A DNA stretch of 64,000 nucleotides from the NCBI GenBank assembly GCA_017506865.1, contig JAFCMP010000079.1, positions 868,001 to 932,000 on the forward strand, in the 5' to 3' direction. The notes beneath the pieces were generated by a model, which was not told where the DNA came from, searched no databases, and saw only the letters and a program-made list of their open reading frames with translations. Positions 1 through 10,950 of the stretch are shown one piece after another; the first letter of the stretch is position 1, and the number at the start of each line of letters is the position of its first letter. Position numbers and translations under genes: made by a program. The stretch is from Tribonema minus. Its lineage: Eukaryota; Sar; Xanthophyceae; Tribonematales; Tribonemataceae.

Positions 1-1011
1 AAATGCCATGGCCGGTCCTTGCCAACTGTTTACGATGGTGACTGCCTTGGGCTGACTGCAGTTGAAGACATGTGCGACATGCGAGCCTCCTCAGGCTTGC
101 GGAGCTGCATGCCTGTGCATGCTGTCACACTGGGCCATGTATGCAGTGAGCACGCAGCAAGTTGTGGTTGGTTGACTTGGCGACTCGTGAGCATTGGACT
201 GCCATCTGGCAGCAGGTGCCATGGTAATGCATTCTTCATGAGGCCAGATGATACCAACAACGCACTGGTGTCAACAGCATCATGTGGTATGAGAGCAGCT
301 GAGGCGCAGACCAAGCTGGCACAGCAGGACGTGATAGCACACTTCTGATACTGACATAAACACTGCATGGAGTAAGTGCATTCCTCTGGACAGTGTATGC
401 GTTTGAAGCTACATAATGTGGTATCAACAGCCATGACATACAAAGTTGCCATGCTTGCCAACAGACACATCTGCAGTGTGCAACGAAGCAGCGTCGGGTA
501 TGGTTATGCCTGCGATAACCCCAGGCGGTGGAGCAGTCACAACAGAACTCAGTGGAGTCGCGCAGCCCTCCAAACGCACGAAATGGCTGCTTACCTGCAG
601 CTCAGTGTGGCTGACATTCAATGAAGTTCGCGCTTGAAATCTCTCAAGTTTAGGGGAAGGTTATGCTCCCGTGTTGTTTTGCGACCAGCGTCTCGGCATG
701 TGCATGGCTAGCATGCTGTTGTTGCTTTTCGTAGCACCATGGTGCACTCTATCTGCTTGCGTCCCTAGGACTCTTCCCCAGCCCGCAGGGCTATTATACT
801 TCATGTAGCAAAGCAGTCTGCAATACTTCTGTTTTCACAGCTGGGTGTAGTGCTAAAGTTGAAGGATGACATTGAACGCGCTGATTGCTTTCAGGACGCT
901 GATACCAAAAAAAGTGATGTTACATACAACAACAACAAATGTGTGGTGCGTCTGTGCATTCACAGCAAAGAAAAAAAACGTGCGGTTCCGCTGAAAGGAA
1001 AAGGGAAAATG
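1..1011. other. No gene recognised
   Basis: Open frames of 60-146 codons occur on both strands here, but they overlap one another and show no family motif, signal peptide or convincing splice structure. Nothing can be annotated with support. The right edge ends at a tRNA-like sequence. Confidence 0.5.
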
Positions 1012-1083
1012 TACTTCGGATGGGTTTCGAACCCACGACCTTGTGCATGTCAAGCACACGCTCTACCGCTGAGCTACCGTAGC
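1012..1083 (-). tRNA. tRNA-Val(GAC)-like gene or pseudogene, copy A
   Basis: Read on the minus strand it folds as a cloverleaf. The 7-bp acceptor (GCTACGG with CCGAAGT) has one mismatch and one G-T pair. The D arm is GCTC/GAGC, the anticodon stem TGTGC/GCACA has loop TTGACAT, and the T arm GTGGG/CCCAT has loop TTCGAAA. A-box-like and B-box-like (GGTTCGAAACC) promoter sequences are present. The anticodon GAC reads Val GUC. Eukaryotic nuclear genomes normally use AAC for this, so the loop resembles plastid or bacterial tRNA-Val. No CCA is encoded. It sits at the boundary of a repeat that recurs at 25266, so it may be repeat-borne, not a working gene. Confidence 0.6.
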
Positions 1084-2135
1084 TTGTCGACTTTCACGTG
1101 CAATCCTTCTGTCCTCCCGGTACCTGGGTGCATTTAACGTGTTGCACTGCCCCTCTTCCACGTTTTGGTTACTTCTTCAGTTTCTACATGTTTTCTCTGC
1201 CCTGGGGTATCTGACACTATTGTTTACTTCGCAATTCAACAAGCTTCTCACAGGAGGGGTTTATTAGGGGGGGGGGATTTGGGGGGGGCCCGGGTAGTAT
1301 TTGGGGGGTCATTCTATCATGGGATTTGAGCATCAACCCTTACATTGGACAAGTCTCGGCGTCTGCCGTCGGGAGTCCATGTGGATTGCCCTAGTCCAAG
1401 GAGTTCTCCTACTAGTAGAAGAGTCAATTCATGAGTATTTCGGGTGTGATCTTGGCCCTGGCTCGATTTGCTGTGGAAGCATGCACTCCCACACCTCTGT
1501 GTGATGCACTACACACTAGCGAGGCACATCCAGACGCTTGATGTCCGCATCTAACGCACTACGGACGCCTGCTGACCAAATCTAACGCCAGAAAAGCATC
1601 ACCAGTGCGTGGAATGCTGCATTCACTTCAAGTTGCACTGGCAGAGTCTCTAAAGGGGGCGGACCATTTGGGTGCAATTGAGCTGTGATGTTGGCAAATG
1701 ACTGCCGAACTTGTGTGGTCAACCGCCAACAACGGCAGGTACACTCCGCTGTTGCTTTTACCAGTGTGCGTAGTGCCGGCGAGGATGGTTGAGTCATGTT
1801 TAGGGGTGGGCGGGTGTACGTGCGCGTGTGTGTGAGAGAGAGAGACTGTACGCGCAAAATGACAGCAAGGTGCACATTGACCATATGGCACCAAAGATCA
1901 GGGAGTGGTGAAGCATGGGACAAGGACCTGCCAGTGATAGCCTGCATGCCACCACGTCTCACAAGGAAACCTCCGGGATACACCAGTAGCAACTCCTAGC
2001 TAGGGTGACTGAGAAGGAAGATACTCGCTCAAACACTCCTCCGTGATGGCTTCAAGACCACACATGAGGTTGTGTAACTCGGCAACAGCAATGGGCGTAT
2101 TTGATTTGGACCATTACTTCGCGTACTTTCTGTAC
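1016..2135. repeat. ~1.3 kb dispersed repeat, copy A, left part
   Basis: It is nearly collinear with 25266-26395, differing by a few percent plus small indels. Homology starts exactly at the 3' edge of the tRNA-Val-like sequence. Both copies share a G-rich stretch (about 1268-1300), a CT/GA-rich stretch (about 1815-1850) and the palindrome CTACTAGTAG. The copy is interrupted after GTAC at 2132-2135 by an LTR element and resumes at 7243. Minus-strand frames of 136 and 88 codons run through it, but they are poorly kept between copies. The family is not identified. Confidence 0.85.
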
Positions 2136-2371
2136 TGTGGTGATTCTGTAGTATCACCAAGTGTTCGCACACAGTGTTGGCTGAGTAGAAAGCCCCAACA
2201 GGTCCATACCCCCACCCTGTCAGGTGTAACTGCCAACTGCAAGTCTTGCGACCTATGCTTTTATAGCAGGGAAGCAAGCCTCCTAACACACACGCTTTGG
2301 CTGAGTGGTGCTGTGAGTGTTAGTGCTTTGCTTTGCCCTGTGGTGTTGTTTGCCATAGCAGCAGCACCTTA
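2136..2371 (+). repeat. 5' LTR
   Basis: This is a 236-bp direct repeat of 7008-7242, starting TGTGGTGATTCTG and ending AGCACCTTA. TTGGTTCTCGG follows directly and is the candidate primer-binding region. I could not assign it to a tRNA. Confidence 0.88.
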
Positions 2372-2430
2372 ATTGGTTCTCGGTACAAACAGACGAAGCG
2401 TATTTATCGCTGATCAGCAGCGAAACGACT

Positions 2431-5298
2431 ATGTCGGGTATCACGAGCCACGGTCACGCAACGAGAGACAAGTCTGCTGCCTGGAGTTCGCCACTTCTTG
2501 GCCGCGACACCCTTTTGTTAGCCGACCCAGCTCCCACGCGCCGTAAGGCACGTGCGGCCCGGGGCCAATCTGAGACCCGAACGGGGGGCATACCGATGAT
2601 CATCGAGGACTCAGCTGTTGAGGCACCGCCTGCAGCAGCACCCAGCCGCCTAGCGGAGCCAAGTGCCGCTGTATCTCCTGCTATGGCCCAGCAGGACGAC
2701 AACAGCAGCACCGGCTCCTGCAAGGGCAGCCCCGCGTCAGCGCCAGAGCCATTCTTTGACGGCACGTCAGAAGCTCAAGGCTGCGAGACGCCATCGTCGT
2801 CTGCACAAGGGCGCCCCGGCATGGCCGCCAGGGGACCCAGCAGCGACCCATCTGTCCCACAGGGACAGCACAACGACCCATGCGGTGCCCTGGCGCTCTC
2901 CAGCGCCTGCGGCAACCCCTACCACCGTGACGGCTCCGTCTCTTCGGGAAGGGGGGGTGAGATGGTGGATCTCGCTCAGCAAGTCAAGTCTCTCCTGCAG
3001 CCGGACATCCATGAGGCCATCCACCGCTCACTCAACCCCACCGCAGCAGCCGTTGGGGGCCTCCAGGAGTCCTCTGAGAAGTTCGCCAACTACGCTGCGC
3101 ACGTCGCGGACGTGCAAGAGAGCGCCTACCAGCAGCGCCGCGAGCAGCAGCGCCGTGACACGGAGCTCTCCGACGCGCGCACCAGCGATCTGCAGGCACT
3201 GCAGACTCGTCTGAAGGAGGCAGAGCGGCGCGCTTTCGAGTGGGCTGACCGCGCCACGGTCGCGGACAAGCGCGTGGCGGCGGCCGACGCGCGTGCCGCC
3301 ACGCTGGAGTCGCGGCTGGTCGCAGAGGAGGCGCGCAGCGCCAACAACTTCAGGACGGTGATGGTCTACTTCAACCGCCTCGAGGCTAAGGTCAGCAGCC
3401 TCCTTATGGACGCCGCCGCAGTCTCTCAGCAGCATCGCCAGCTCCCCTACACGCCCGGCTCGGCGTACCACTCGGCGCAGCAGATGCTGTCGGCGCCGCG
3501 CGCTGAGCTCAACGAGTTCAACCTCCGCACCTTCGGCGGCAGCGCCGCACGCCGCGACGACGATGAGCGCTCGCGCATCAGCATGCACTCGACGCGCTCG
3601 CTGCTGCGCCCCACGCCGGCCATGCTCCCTCCACACCCTGGCTCCGTCAACTACCCTACAACCTCCTCCGCCACCGCCACCGTCCGCGACGCCTCCGCGC
3701 GTCCCCCTGTGCCCACTTTCTCCTTCTCTCTCGCTCTACCCCTCGCAAAGGCACCTGCGCGTGAGGGCGACAAAGGCAGCCTGAAGGATGAGGCGCGTGC
3801 GCAGCTGGACGGCGCTGTGCGCGTGGCCCACAGCCAGCAGCTGTGGACTCTCACACAGACGCAAGCGCGCATGGACGCCACGCAGCAGCTGGCGGCAGAG
3901 AGGGCCGAGCACGACACCAAGGTCGCAGCGACGGAGGCAGCGCTGCAACGCGAGCGGGAGATCCTGCGCATGGAGCGCGAGGAGGTGGAGCGCAGCGCCC
4001 GCGCAAACGAGCTGTTGCTGCGTCAGACGCAGTTGGAGGGCCTGGCGCAGGAGCGCCAGCTGGCCGCCAATCGCACGGCCATGCACGCCGAGCAGCGCGC
4101 GTTTGATCACGCCAAGTCGCAGCTCGCGTTCAGCGCGGCCAGCCGCGGCGGCGACGGTAGCGAGAGCGTCCACAGCAGCGCGCCGAGCCGCCGTCGTGAC
4201 CGTGACGGCGGCGGCGGCGGCGGCGGCGGAGGCGACGGCGGCGACGGCGACGACGGCGGCGGCGGCGGCACCCCGAGCAGCAGTGAGCGCAGTGGCAGTG
4301 GCGGCAGGCGCGGCGCCCCAGCGGCGGCGCCGGCGCCAGCAGCGGTGTGGCCAGGGCAGCCTGCGGGCTTGCCCACGGAGGCGTGGTTTGACGCTCAGGG
4401 GCGCGCCATCACGCGCATGGCCATCAGGCTACGCGCCGACGACCTGCCTCGCACGTGTATCACCGGCTCCTCCCTAGCCCCGCTCGTCAACCTGCGACGC
4501 ATGTTACCCAGCCTCATCACCGAGAAAGCCAACCACAAACGTCAGAAGCCGCGCGACGGCACCATGTGGCCCGCGCTCATCAGCTCTGACGACTTTGGTG
4601 CTCTCTGGTTCAGCACTACAGTGTTTGCGGTGGTCAACCGTGTCGTCAATGACGGCGGAGACAACTACCTCGTGAGCTCACTTTCGGCGCAAGCGGCGGA
4701 GTGGGTTAGCGAAGGCGAACGCTTAGTGCTGAGCGATACGGCGAGACTGGAGTGGCTCTTTGCGCGGATCTCGCAGTTCTTGGAGCTCAAGCGGCCCGCA
4801 GAGCTCGCCGCTGATCTTGTTCGCTGGGTAGTGGCGACAGGCTTTCCGCTGCAGCACTTTGTGCACGAGTTCAGCACCGCAGCCGCTGAGGTCATCAGCA
4901 CCGACTCCAGGCAGGACAACTTCGTGCTGAGTGCGCTCCTCGAGGTCTGCCGTCAGCAGTACTCCGCCACGGCGGCAGCCTGGACATACATCGCCGACGA
5001 TCCGCAGTCGCACACCACGCGCGACCTCTTGGAGGTCCTGCCCAGGCAAGCCGATCTTGCCATATACACAGCAGCCGCGAGCGAGGACGACAGGGACATA
5101 TACCCCAGACCTCAAGGCGTACGCGCATTGGTCAGCGCCACACACCGCCGACGGCGACAGCGTCTACGACTCAGACGGCGGCAGCAACCACGGCAGCGAC
5201 GACTTCAACAGCGACATCGACGCCGACTACTACAGCGATTACACCCACAACAGCGAGGCGCCAAGCGCAACAGCATCTGGCGCAGCTGCGGGCGGTGA
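2431..5298 (+). CDS. gag-like ORF of the LTR element
   Basis: This is a 955-codon open frame starting 59 bp after the 5' LTR. The first ~180 residues are Ser/Pro/Ala-rich. Residues about 225-310 and 470-570 are strongly charged heptad-like coiled coils rich in Glu, Arg, Gln and Ala. A Gly/Asp-rich linker follows at about 590-615. Residues about 645-870 look like a globular, mostly helical domain and may correspond to the capsid fold. The C-terminus turns Arg/Gln-rich. The position and the coiled-coil plus helical-domain layout suggest Gag, but no family motif proves it. Further Ala-rich frames lie between 5300 and 6700 without a recognisable enzyme. Confidence 0.6.
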   Translation: MSGITSHGHATRDKSAAWSSPLLGRDTLLLADPAPTRRKARAARGQSETRTGGIPMIIEDSAVEAPPAAAPSRLAEPSAAVSPAMAQQDDNSSTGSCKGSPASAPEPFFDGTSEAQGCETPSSSAQGRPGMAARGPSSDPSVPQGQHNDPCGALALSSACGNPYHRDGSVSSGRGGEMVDLAQQVKSLLQPDIHEAIHRSLNPTAAAVGGLQESSEKFANYAAHVADVQESAYQQRREQQRRDTELSDARTSDLQALQTRLKEAERRAFEWADRATVADKRVAAADARAATLESRLVAEEARSANNFRTVMVYFNRLEAKVSSLLMDAAAVSQQHRQLPYTPGSAYHSAQQMLSAPRAELNEFNLRTFGGSAARRDDDERSRISMHSTRSLLRPTPAMLPPHPGSVNYPTTSSATATVRDASARPPVPTFSFSLALPLAKAPAREGDKGSLKDEARAQLDGAVRVAHSQQLWTLTQTQARMDATQQLAAERAEHDTKVAATEAALQREREILRMEREEVERSARANELLLRQTQLEGLAQERQLAANRTAMHAEQRAFDHAKSQLAFSAASRGGDGSESVHSSAPSRRRDRDGGGGGGGGGDGGDGDDGGGGGTPSSSERSGSGGRRGAPAAAPAPAAVWPGQPAGLPTEAWFDAQGRAITRMAIRLRADDLPRTCITGSSLAPLVNLRRMLPSLITEKANHKRQKPRDGTMWPALISSDDFGALWFSTTVFAVVNRVVNDGGDNYLVSSLSAQAAEWVSEGERLVLSDTARLEWLFARISQFLELKRPAELAADLVRWVVATGFPLQHFVHEFSTAAAEVISTDSRQDNFVLSALLEVCRQQYSATAAAWTYIADDPQSHTTRDLLEVLPRQADLAIYTAAASEDDRDIYPRPQGVRALVSATHRRRRQRLRLRRRQQPRQRRLQQRHRRRLLQRLHPQQRGAKRNSIWRSCGR

Positions 5299-7007
5299 AG
5301 CGCTCGGCGAGGAGTGTGTTCCAGAATAGGGGTGCGGCCTTGCGCCAACCCTCGGCGTAGGGGCAGCACTTGGGGTCCCTAATGTCAATGGGGGCGGTAG
5401 TGACGCGCCGCCCCGGACCACAGTCAACGAGCAGCAGCAGCAGCAGCAGCAGCTCAACGCTGCAGCCGCACCGCAGCAGCAGCTCAACGCTGCAGCCGCA
5501 CCGCAGCAGCAGCCCGCTCTTTCTCTTCCTCCGCATGCAGGCAGCGAGCTTGCTCCACCCTTCGTACCGGCGCCGCCCCCGGCGCCGGCGCAGCATCTGC
5601 GGCTTCGCCGCGGCGCGCGAGACGAAGACCCCAAGACGGCGGGCTTCCCGCCGGCGACCCCCTACTCTGCAGCGGCTTTAATGCTGCTCGAGCCGGCCGT
5701 GCCCGCGCGCAGCATGCCGGCGCGGCGCGTCAACTTCAAGTTCGCGCATAGCGCCGGCGCGGGGGGCACGCCAAACCAAGGGGGGGTGGGGGCTGGCTCA
5801 ACAGCTTCGCCAGCAGCGGACGCGATGGCGCAAGAGGCGCATCCGTTTTCGGCGCTCGACGCGCCCACTGCTTCGCCTGCTTCTTTGGTGGCGTCAGCCG
5901 CAGCGGACGCGGCGCACGCGCCGGCGACGGCGTCCCCACCTAGTGCGCCTCCGGCTACGGCCGCGGCGGCGCTTACAACTTCAAGCGCTCCCACTTCAAG
6001 CGCTCCAACTTCAACTACATCAGCGACTTCTGCGCACAGCGCGCGCGTCATGGACTGTTCTATGGCGGCGCCGGCGCCCGCATCATTCTCTGCGCGTAGC
6101 GCGCGCGCCGCGGCCTACGCTGCGGCGGCGCATCCTTCGGCGCACTGCTCGCGCGTCGCGACGCCCGTCGCAGCAGCGCCTACTAGTATGTCGGCACCTT
6201 CAACTGTGCGCAGCGTGCGTGCCTCGGCCCGTGGCCTGGCGGCACCCGCGCTGGCAACCTCCCACGCGCGCAACGCATGCTTAGCGGCCCGTGCCGTAGC
6301 AGCGTTTGCGCTGGCGTCCCCTGCGACGCGCACCACGCGCTCGCAACGTGCGGCATCGACTTGGCAATGCTCGCACCTTCGGCGTCTTCAATAGCGCCCA
6401 TCATCAACAGCGAAAGCGCCCCCAGCGGCGTTGCCGCTTCCGGCTTCGAGCACCGACGTATGCGACTTCCATACAGCGGCAGCGGCTGGGCTCTGGTAGC
6501 CCACGCAGCCCATCGTTCAACATCTTCTTCACCTACTTTGGCACCTACTGGCTATCCGCTTTCCAACGCGGGGCCCACCACCTTTTCACATCCACAACTT
6601 TCGGCGCAAGGACCGCGCTCTGATCAAGCGCAACTCTGGCGGCGTATTGGCGTGAAGCAGCTGGAGGTAGTAGTCTGGGCTCACGTAAGGGCATAGCGGG
6701 GTCGTAGTATGGTGTCATAGCAGCGAAGAGGCGCTGGACATTGTGGCTTGGGGCTCATGCCAGTTGCTCTACTAGTAGTTGTAGCTGCATACATGTGAGC
6801 AGCAGCATATAGATGCAGCCTTGTAAGGGTTAGTGCGAAGTCGTGCGTAGCGCATATTAGCGTGCTGTTTGGTGCTTTGCATCATCAGTGCAAGGCAGCT
6901 TTGCTATAGCGTTATTTGCAAGCGGTCATTATTGCAGTGTACTTGCAGCAGGGAAGTCATGGTTGCTTCCCCATTGTCCGGCTATGCATAGCCCTAGGGG
7001 GGGTGAC
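5299..7007 (+). other. 3' internal region of LTR element, with polypurine tract
   Basis: Overlapping Ala/Ser-rich frames occur and none has pol motifs. A 30-bp tandem duplication of a CAG-rich unit lies at about 5443-5510. The stretch AGGGGGGG at about 6996-7003 directly precedes the 3' LTR and is the likely polypurine tract. The final ~300 bp are lower in GC and look non-coding. Confidence 0.6.
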
Positions 7008-7242
7008 TGTGGTGATTCTGTAGTATCACCAAGTGTTCACACACAGTGTTGGCTGAGTAGAAGCCCCAACAGGTCCATACCCCCACCCTGTCAGGTGTAA
7101 CTGCCAACTGCAAGTCTTGCGACCTATGCTTTTATAGCAGGGAAGCAAGCCTCCTAACACACACACTTTGGCTGAGTGGTGCTGTGAGTGTTAGTGCTTT
7201 GCTTTGCCCTGTGGTGTTGTTTGCCATAGCAGCAGCACCTTA
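7008..7242 (+). repeat. 3' LTR
   Basis: This is a direct repeat of 2136-2371 with about three differences. The 4-bp target duplication GTAC follows, and then the resumed host repeat. Confidence 0.88.
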
Positions 7243-7432
7243 GTACTCATTGCCCTGCTAGGTCCCGCTTCGCCACTTATCCGTTGTTGCATAACTTCAC
7301 CAGCTACAGCGCCCTCCTGGGTAGTATGTCACTTGTCGCATGCATCGTACTCGCTGGTTGTGTTCTTCTACCAGTCACGTATACAGCGGCTTGGCTCCTT
7401 CAGATTACATGTGCTCAAATTGAAAGATTGTG
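7243..7432. repeat. ~1.3 kb dispersed repeat, copy A, right part
   Basis: It matches 26391-26577 at roughly 85-90% and continues the sequence broken by the LTR element. The similarity fades near 7432. Confidence 0.8.
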
Positions 7433-7949
7433 GAATGCCAGGGAGCATATTGACTTGAGATTACCAACCACTACCTTACAATGCTTCAAGTTCATGGAAG
7501 CACTCCATTTTGCCACATACATATTAGGCCAGAGACTACTTGAGCTACCAGACAGGCGCCGATGCCCTCTGCTATCCTGATGATCCAGTCTCAACTGCAT
7601 CGTCTGGGCAGAGCACGCCAGGCGCGTTGAGCTCTTGTATCAGTGCGCGCAAGGGGAGGGGTGACGGGGGGGGGGCGCCCCAATCTGCTGATCTGTTCGC
7701 GCTGGCACAGCAGCACGGTACCTTTGGTAATGCACACCAGGAATAAGTAGGCGAATGCACAACGGCCTCACACCGCGGGCTGGATCATCATCCTTAAGCC
7801 GATGGCACTACTGACTGCTTGCGGCGGCTCTGTTAGTAAGCCTCACCAGTGCAAAATGTGCTGCGCACAGCTGGCAAGAGCTGCCCTTGTGCCACCGCCA
7901 TGCAGGTCGTACATGCGCTTGTGACCGAGGATAGGGCGAGCCAACGCTG
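7433..7949. other. Spacer, no gene recognised
   Basis: Short open frames only. There is a G-run near 7668. I see no conserved domain or repeat partner in the window. Confidence 0.4.
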
Positions 7950-8360
7950 CTGCTATGCATGGCATGCACCAGCAGACTATCCGTGCCACACACCCAGTTG
8001 AGCTGCGGCTTTGCTCCGCAGATTCTCAACCACTGCTCACTAAACAAACACACCGGGTCCCCATGCCACAGCGTGACACACGGCCTTCTAAAGCCGCGGC
8101 CAGGCCTTGGTGAAGGACCTGCTCGCACTTGTGCATGCCACATTGGCAATTGCATTGCGACATGGCCTATGCATATGTAATGACACTTGCTGAGAGCTAA
8201 GCAACAAATTGCCCAGGACAGCGGCGACGTGAAACACACCTGTCTGTTGGCCATGCGGAATACAATCGGCGACGAGGTGTGCAGCCTCAGGGCTTCGCGC
8301 CCGCACGCCGTGACGAAGGGCAGCCCCTTCTGCGCCTGCATTCAAGCAACACGAACGCAC
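7950..8360. repeat. Second dispersed repeat family, copy 1
   Basis: Segments are homologous to 14765-15060 (for example AAGGACCTGCTCGCACTTG) and, for 8218-8345, to 26862-27005 at over 90%. All copies contain the block beginning GCGGCGACGT. The copies are mosaic, with differently truncated ends, as expected of an old transposon family. No protein was identified. Confidence 0.75.
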
Positions 8361-8539
8361 AATCAGTTTCTACATGTTTTGTCTGCCTTTAAGTTGGTGG
8401 TATCTGAATGCCAAACTTGTGCTTGATCATCAATTCTGCATGTTTCTTTCTCAGCAAGCTGCTGCACCGGACCCCTTCTGGAAGTTCACACCACTGATGT
8501 GCCCTTTGCCATGCGACGGGCATGTTGAGCCGCAGTGCC

Positions 8540-9043
8540 ATTGTGCATGATTGCGGATCTTACCAACATCCAGAACCTCTTGCCTTCAACTTAGATTCAG
8601 CAAAGCAGCCGCACGCCCCACGTGCCAGGGAGTCACAGCATGGACGCGGTCTGATTCAATAGAGGTCCTGTGCATTTCTGCAATCGCGCCGCTGCGGCGG
8701 GCAGGGCTGTTGCCTGCGACTGTCGCCACTAGAGAGTTGGATGCCCTCCTGCAAGGAGGAATGCAGGGCATGGAGCAGGCCTCCTTCACGGCCAGCAACA
8801 CCTTTTGCAGCGGTAAGGGCAGCAAGAAGGCCGGCGTGCAGTGGTACTACCTCTCTAGTGGCGGCAGTCGCAGGTAATACCCTTGCTTCCCGTAGCTGTG
8901 CGATTTAGAAGAGCACAGGACCTCTATTGAATCAGATGCCGCGTCCATTCTGACTCCTGGCACGTGGGGCGCGCGGCTGCTTTGCTGAATCTAAGTTGAA
9001 GGCAGGAGGTTCTGTTGTTGGTAAGATCCGCGATCATGCACAA
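8540..9043. mobile_element. Foldback element with ~195-bp inverted arms
   Basis: The left arm (about 8540-8737) is the reverse complement of the right arm (about 8849-9043), with roughly 85-90% identity, around a ~110-bp loop. Both arms contain the block from the GATC/TTACCAAC edge through CCCCACGTGCCAG to GGTCCTGTGC. The loop plus one arm recur at about 15070-15350 in the opposite relative orientation. The layout suggests a foldback or MITE-like DNA element. No transposase is visible. Confidence 0.8.
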
Positions 9044-9171
9044 TGTCCAGGTGCAGCAGGCTGCAAGCAGGGCACGCCGGCAAGCCTTGCAATCTACTGT
9101 GTCGCCACACCGCACATGTGGCACAGACTCTCTCTCACCAGCGAGAAAAAAAACTTCTAGGAACTTCACCA

Positions 9172-9491
9172 CCCAAGCGCTGCTACACGCACTCGCCGAG
9201 CAGAGCTCGCAGGGCAGCTACAATCTCGCGCAGCGCGTTGCCTTCTGGCGCCGCCGCACCTCCCTCGCGCTACAGCGCGCGCTCACACGTGTCGTGATCG
9301 ACAACTGGAACGCAGTCATTGCCCCTGATGGCGACGTCAGCGCTTACCGCCGCATCGCACTGTTGCAAGTGCCGCGGCCCTCGCCGGCCAGCGCCGAACC
9401 GCCGGCCCCTCCGTAGATTTAGTCATTGCAAGCCCGATTTATCGTGCGCGCAGCCCATGCGGTCCAGGACATAATATACAACTTCACCTGA
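9172..9491 (+). pseudogene. Captured 3' fragment of the gene at 37.5-38.3 kb
   Basis: About 318 bp are nearly identical to 38042-38358 (only a couple of substitutions seen). They cover the last ~80 codons of that reading frame, its stop codon and ~75 bp of 3' sequence. The fragment lacks the gene's first part, so it is a fragment, not a gene. It begins just after AACTTCACC and ends in AACTTCACCT, suggesting motif-mediated or template-switch insertion at the end of the neighbouring repeat. Confidence 0.85.
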
Positions 9492-10950
9492 GGTCCAGAC
9501 GTTGCTGATCTACTAGGCTAGCTCAGGAGCCTCCTCCCCTCCTCCAGGGCCCTCAGGCTCCCCAACTGTAACAGTTGCAGAGTATCCACTACGGTACTAC
9601 TAGTAGCCCCCCTGCGGCCATGCAGCCACGCCATAATGATTGACAATTTGTTTCTGCACAATGTCATGTAGTATCAATCACACGACGGGCAGAAAAAGTC
9701 TGCAATGAGGCTCACGGCGCAAATTTAATGCACGCATCTCGATGCCAGGCCCTGTTACAGTAGCTGAGCGCCAGCCTGAGGCCCGGCCCTGTGGCCGCCG
9801 CGCCGCCCTTGCTCAAACCCGTCGCTGAGTTCGCGGACCACAATCATCGTGATTATTCTACTACTAGTAGTTACTGTTCATGCCAATGGCATGCTCTGCA
9901 TACAAATTTCAACGCCGATGAATCCCTATTAACGGCCAGTCACTGTGGTTGCCTCGAAAGCAGCCCATTTACAGGCCCTGGGCCTGGCATGTGCGACAGT
10001 CACTACGTACTGGAAGCTATAATGGGTGAATCATTTATGGTTAACCCTAGTAGTACATATATCAATGCTATAAAGGGCCGGCGGTCACCGTCAGGTTGCC
10101 AACTCGGAAGATGAGGAAAGAAGTACTACGAGAGAGCTACAGGAGTAAGTGCTAGATTCGCGCCGTATACTATCTGCTGCTGCACTCAGTCTGCAGGTTC
10201 AGTGCCTCCCTTTGCCAAATTGAAGCAACGACATGACATTGTGCAATTGATGGCTTAGGGTCCACGTGAGTACCTAGTACAGTAACTACTACTAGTAGGT
10301 TGTCATGGCATTGCCTCAGGCTGCAAGACGTGAATCAGCACAGTGACTGTGATAAATACGGTGCCCCGCCTGCTGCACATCTGACTCAGGCGCCACCGCC
10401 GGCTGGCACGATGATCATGAATTAGCACGACCACACCCACACAGCACGACCACTGGCACGTCCAACTGTCATTGACAAGCAGCAAGCAGCTGTCTTGGCT
10501 GCAGTGCTAGCAGCACAGATCCCTGGTCAATGTTAGCACGACCACTCACCCCGTCCAGCTCTCAGCCAGCTATCTTGGCTGCTAGCAGCACAGATCCCGC
10601 GCCGACTCGGAAGTCAATTGCGAGCTTCCCGCAGCAGCAGCGCCTGCTGCCTCTGGACTGATTCCCCCCTTGCCAAACCGGCGGTCTTGCCGGAAAATCC
10701 TGCCGGAGATCTGCCGGAGAGGCCACGGAAGCGAAAGAAATGAAAGAAATTTGCGATTTGGCGTTGAAGCGTTTCGGGAAGTTCTCTTCAACAAAGGATA
10801 GTTCACCAAGAGCAGCTACAGACAGCTACAGCAGCCGCAAGAAACATCAAAACCTCACAGGAGTGATTTCGCTATGGTGGTTGCCTGCCTGCCCGGCATC
10901 TGCACGAGATGCCCCCCCCACTCTCCCACCCACACTCCCCCTCCGCAACC
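9492..10950. other. Spacer, no gene recognised
   Basis: About 1.4 kb without a supported gene. It carries three copies of the palindromic core CTACTAGTAG (about 9594, 9860, 10288) and a short duplicated CAGCCAGCT/GCACGACCAC-type unit around 10425-10590. No RNA or domain signal was seen. Confidence 0.45.

Larger units (their letters stand above)
2136..7242 (+). mobile_element. LTR retrotransposon with gag-like ORF and no recognisable pol (TR-GAG/LARD-like)
   Basis: It has two near-identical LTRs of about 236 bp (2136-2371 and 7008-7242), a 4-bp target duplication GTAC (2132-2135 and 7243-7246), a G-rich polypurine tract just before the 3' LTR, and an intact-looking 955-codon ORF. The empty site is seen in repeat copy B, near 26390, where the flanks are joined. 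The LTRs differ at about three positions, so the insertion is recent. I saw no protease, reverse transcriptase, RNase H or integrase motifs, so the copy looks structurally whole but non-autonomous. The LTRs begin TG and end TTA, not the usual CA. Confidence 0.85.

Noticed and set aside
1628-1894. Walker A-like GTTHTGKS in minus-strand frames of the 1.3 kb repeat (also at ~26100)
   Set aside because: A single short motif in a poorly conserved frame with no Walker B or flanking domain is not enough to claim an ATPase.
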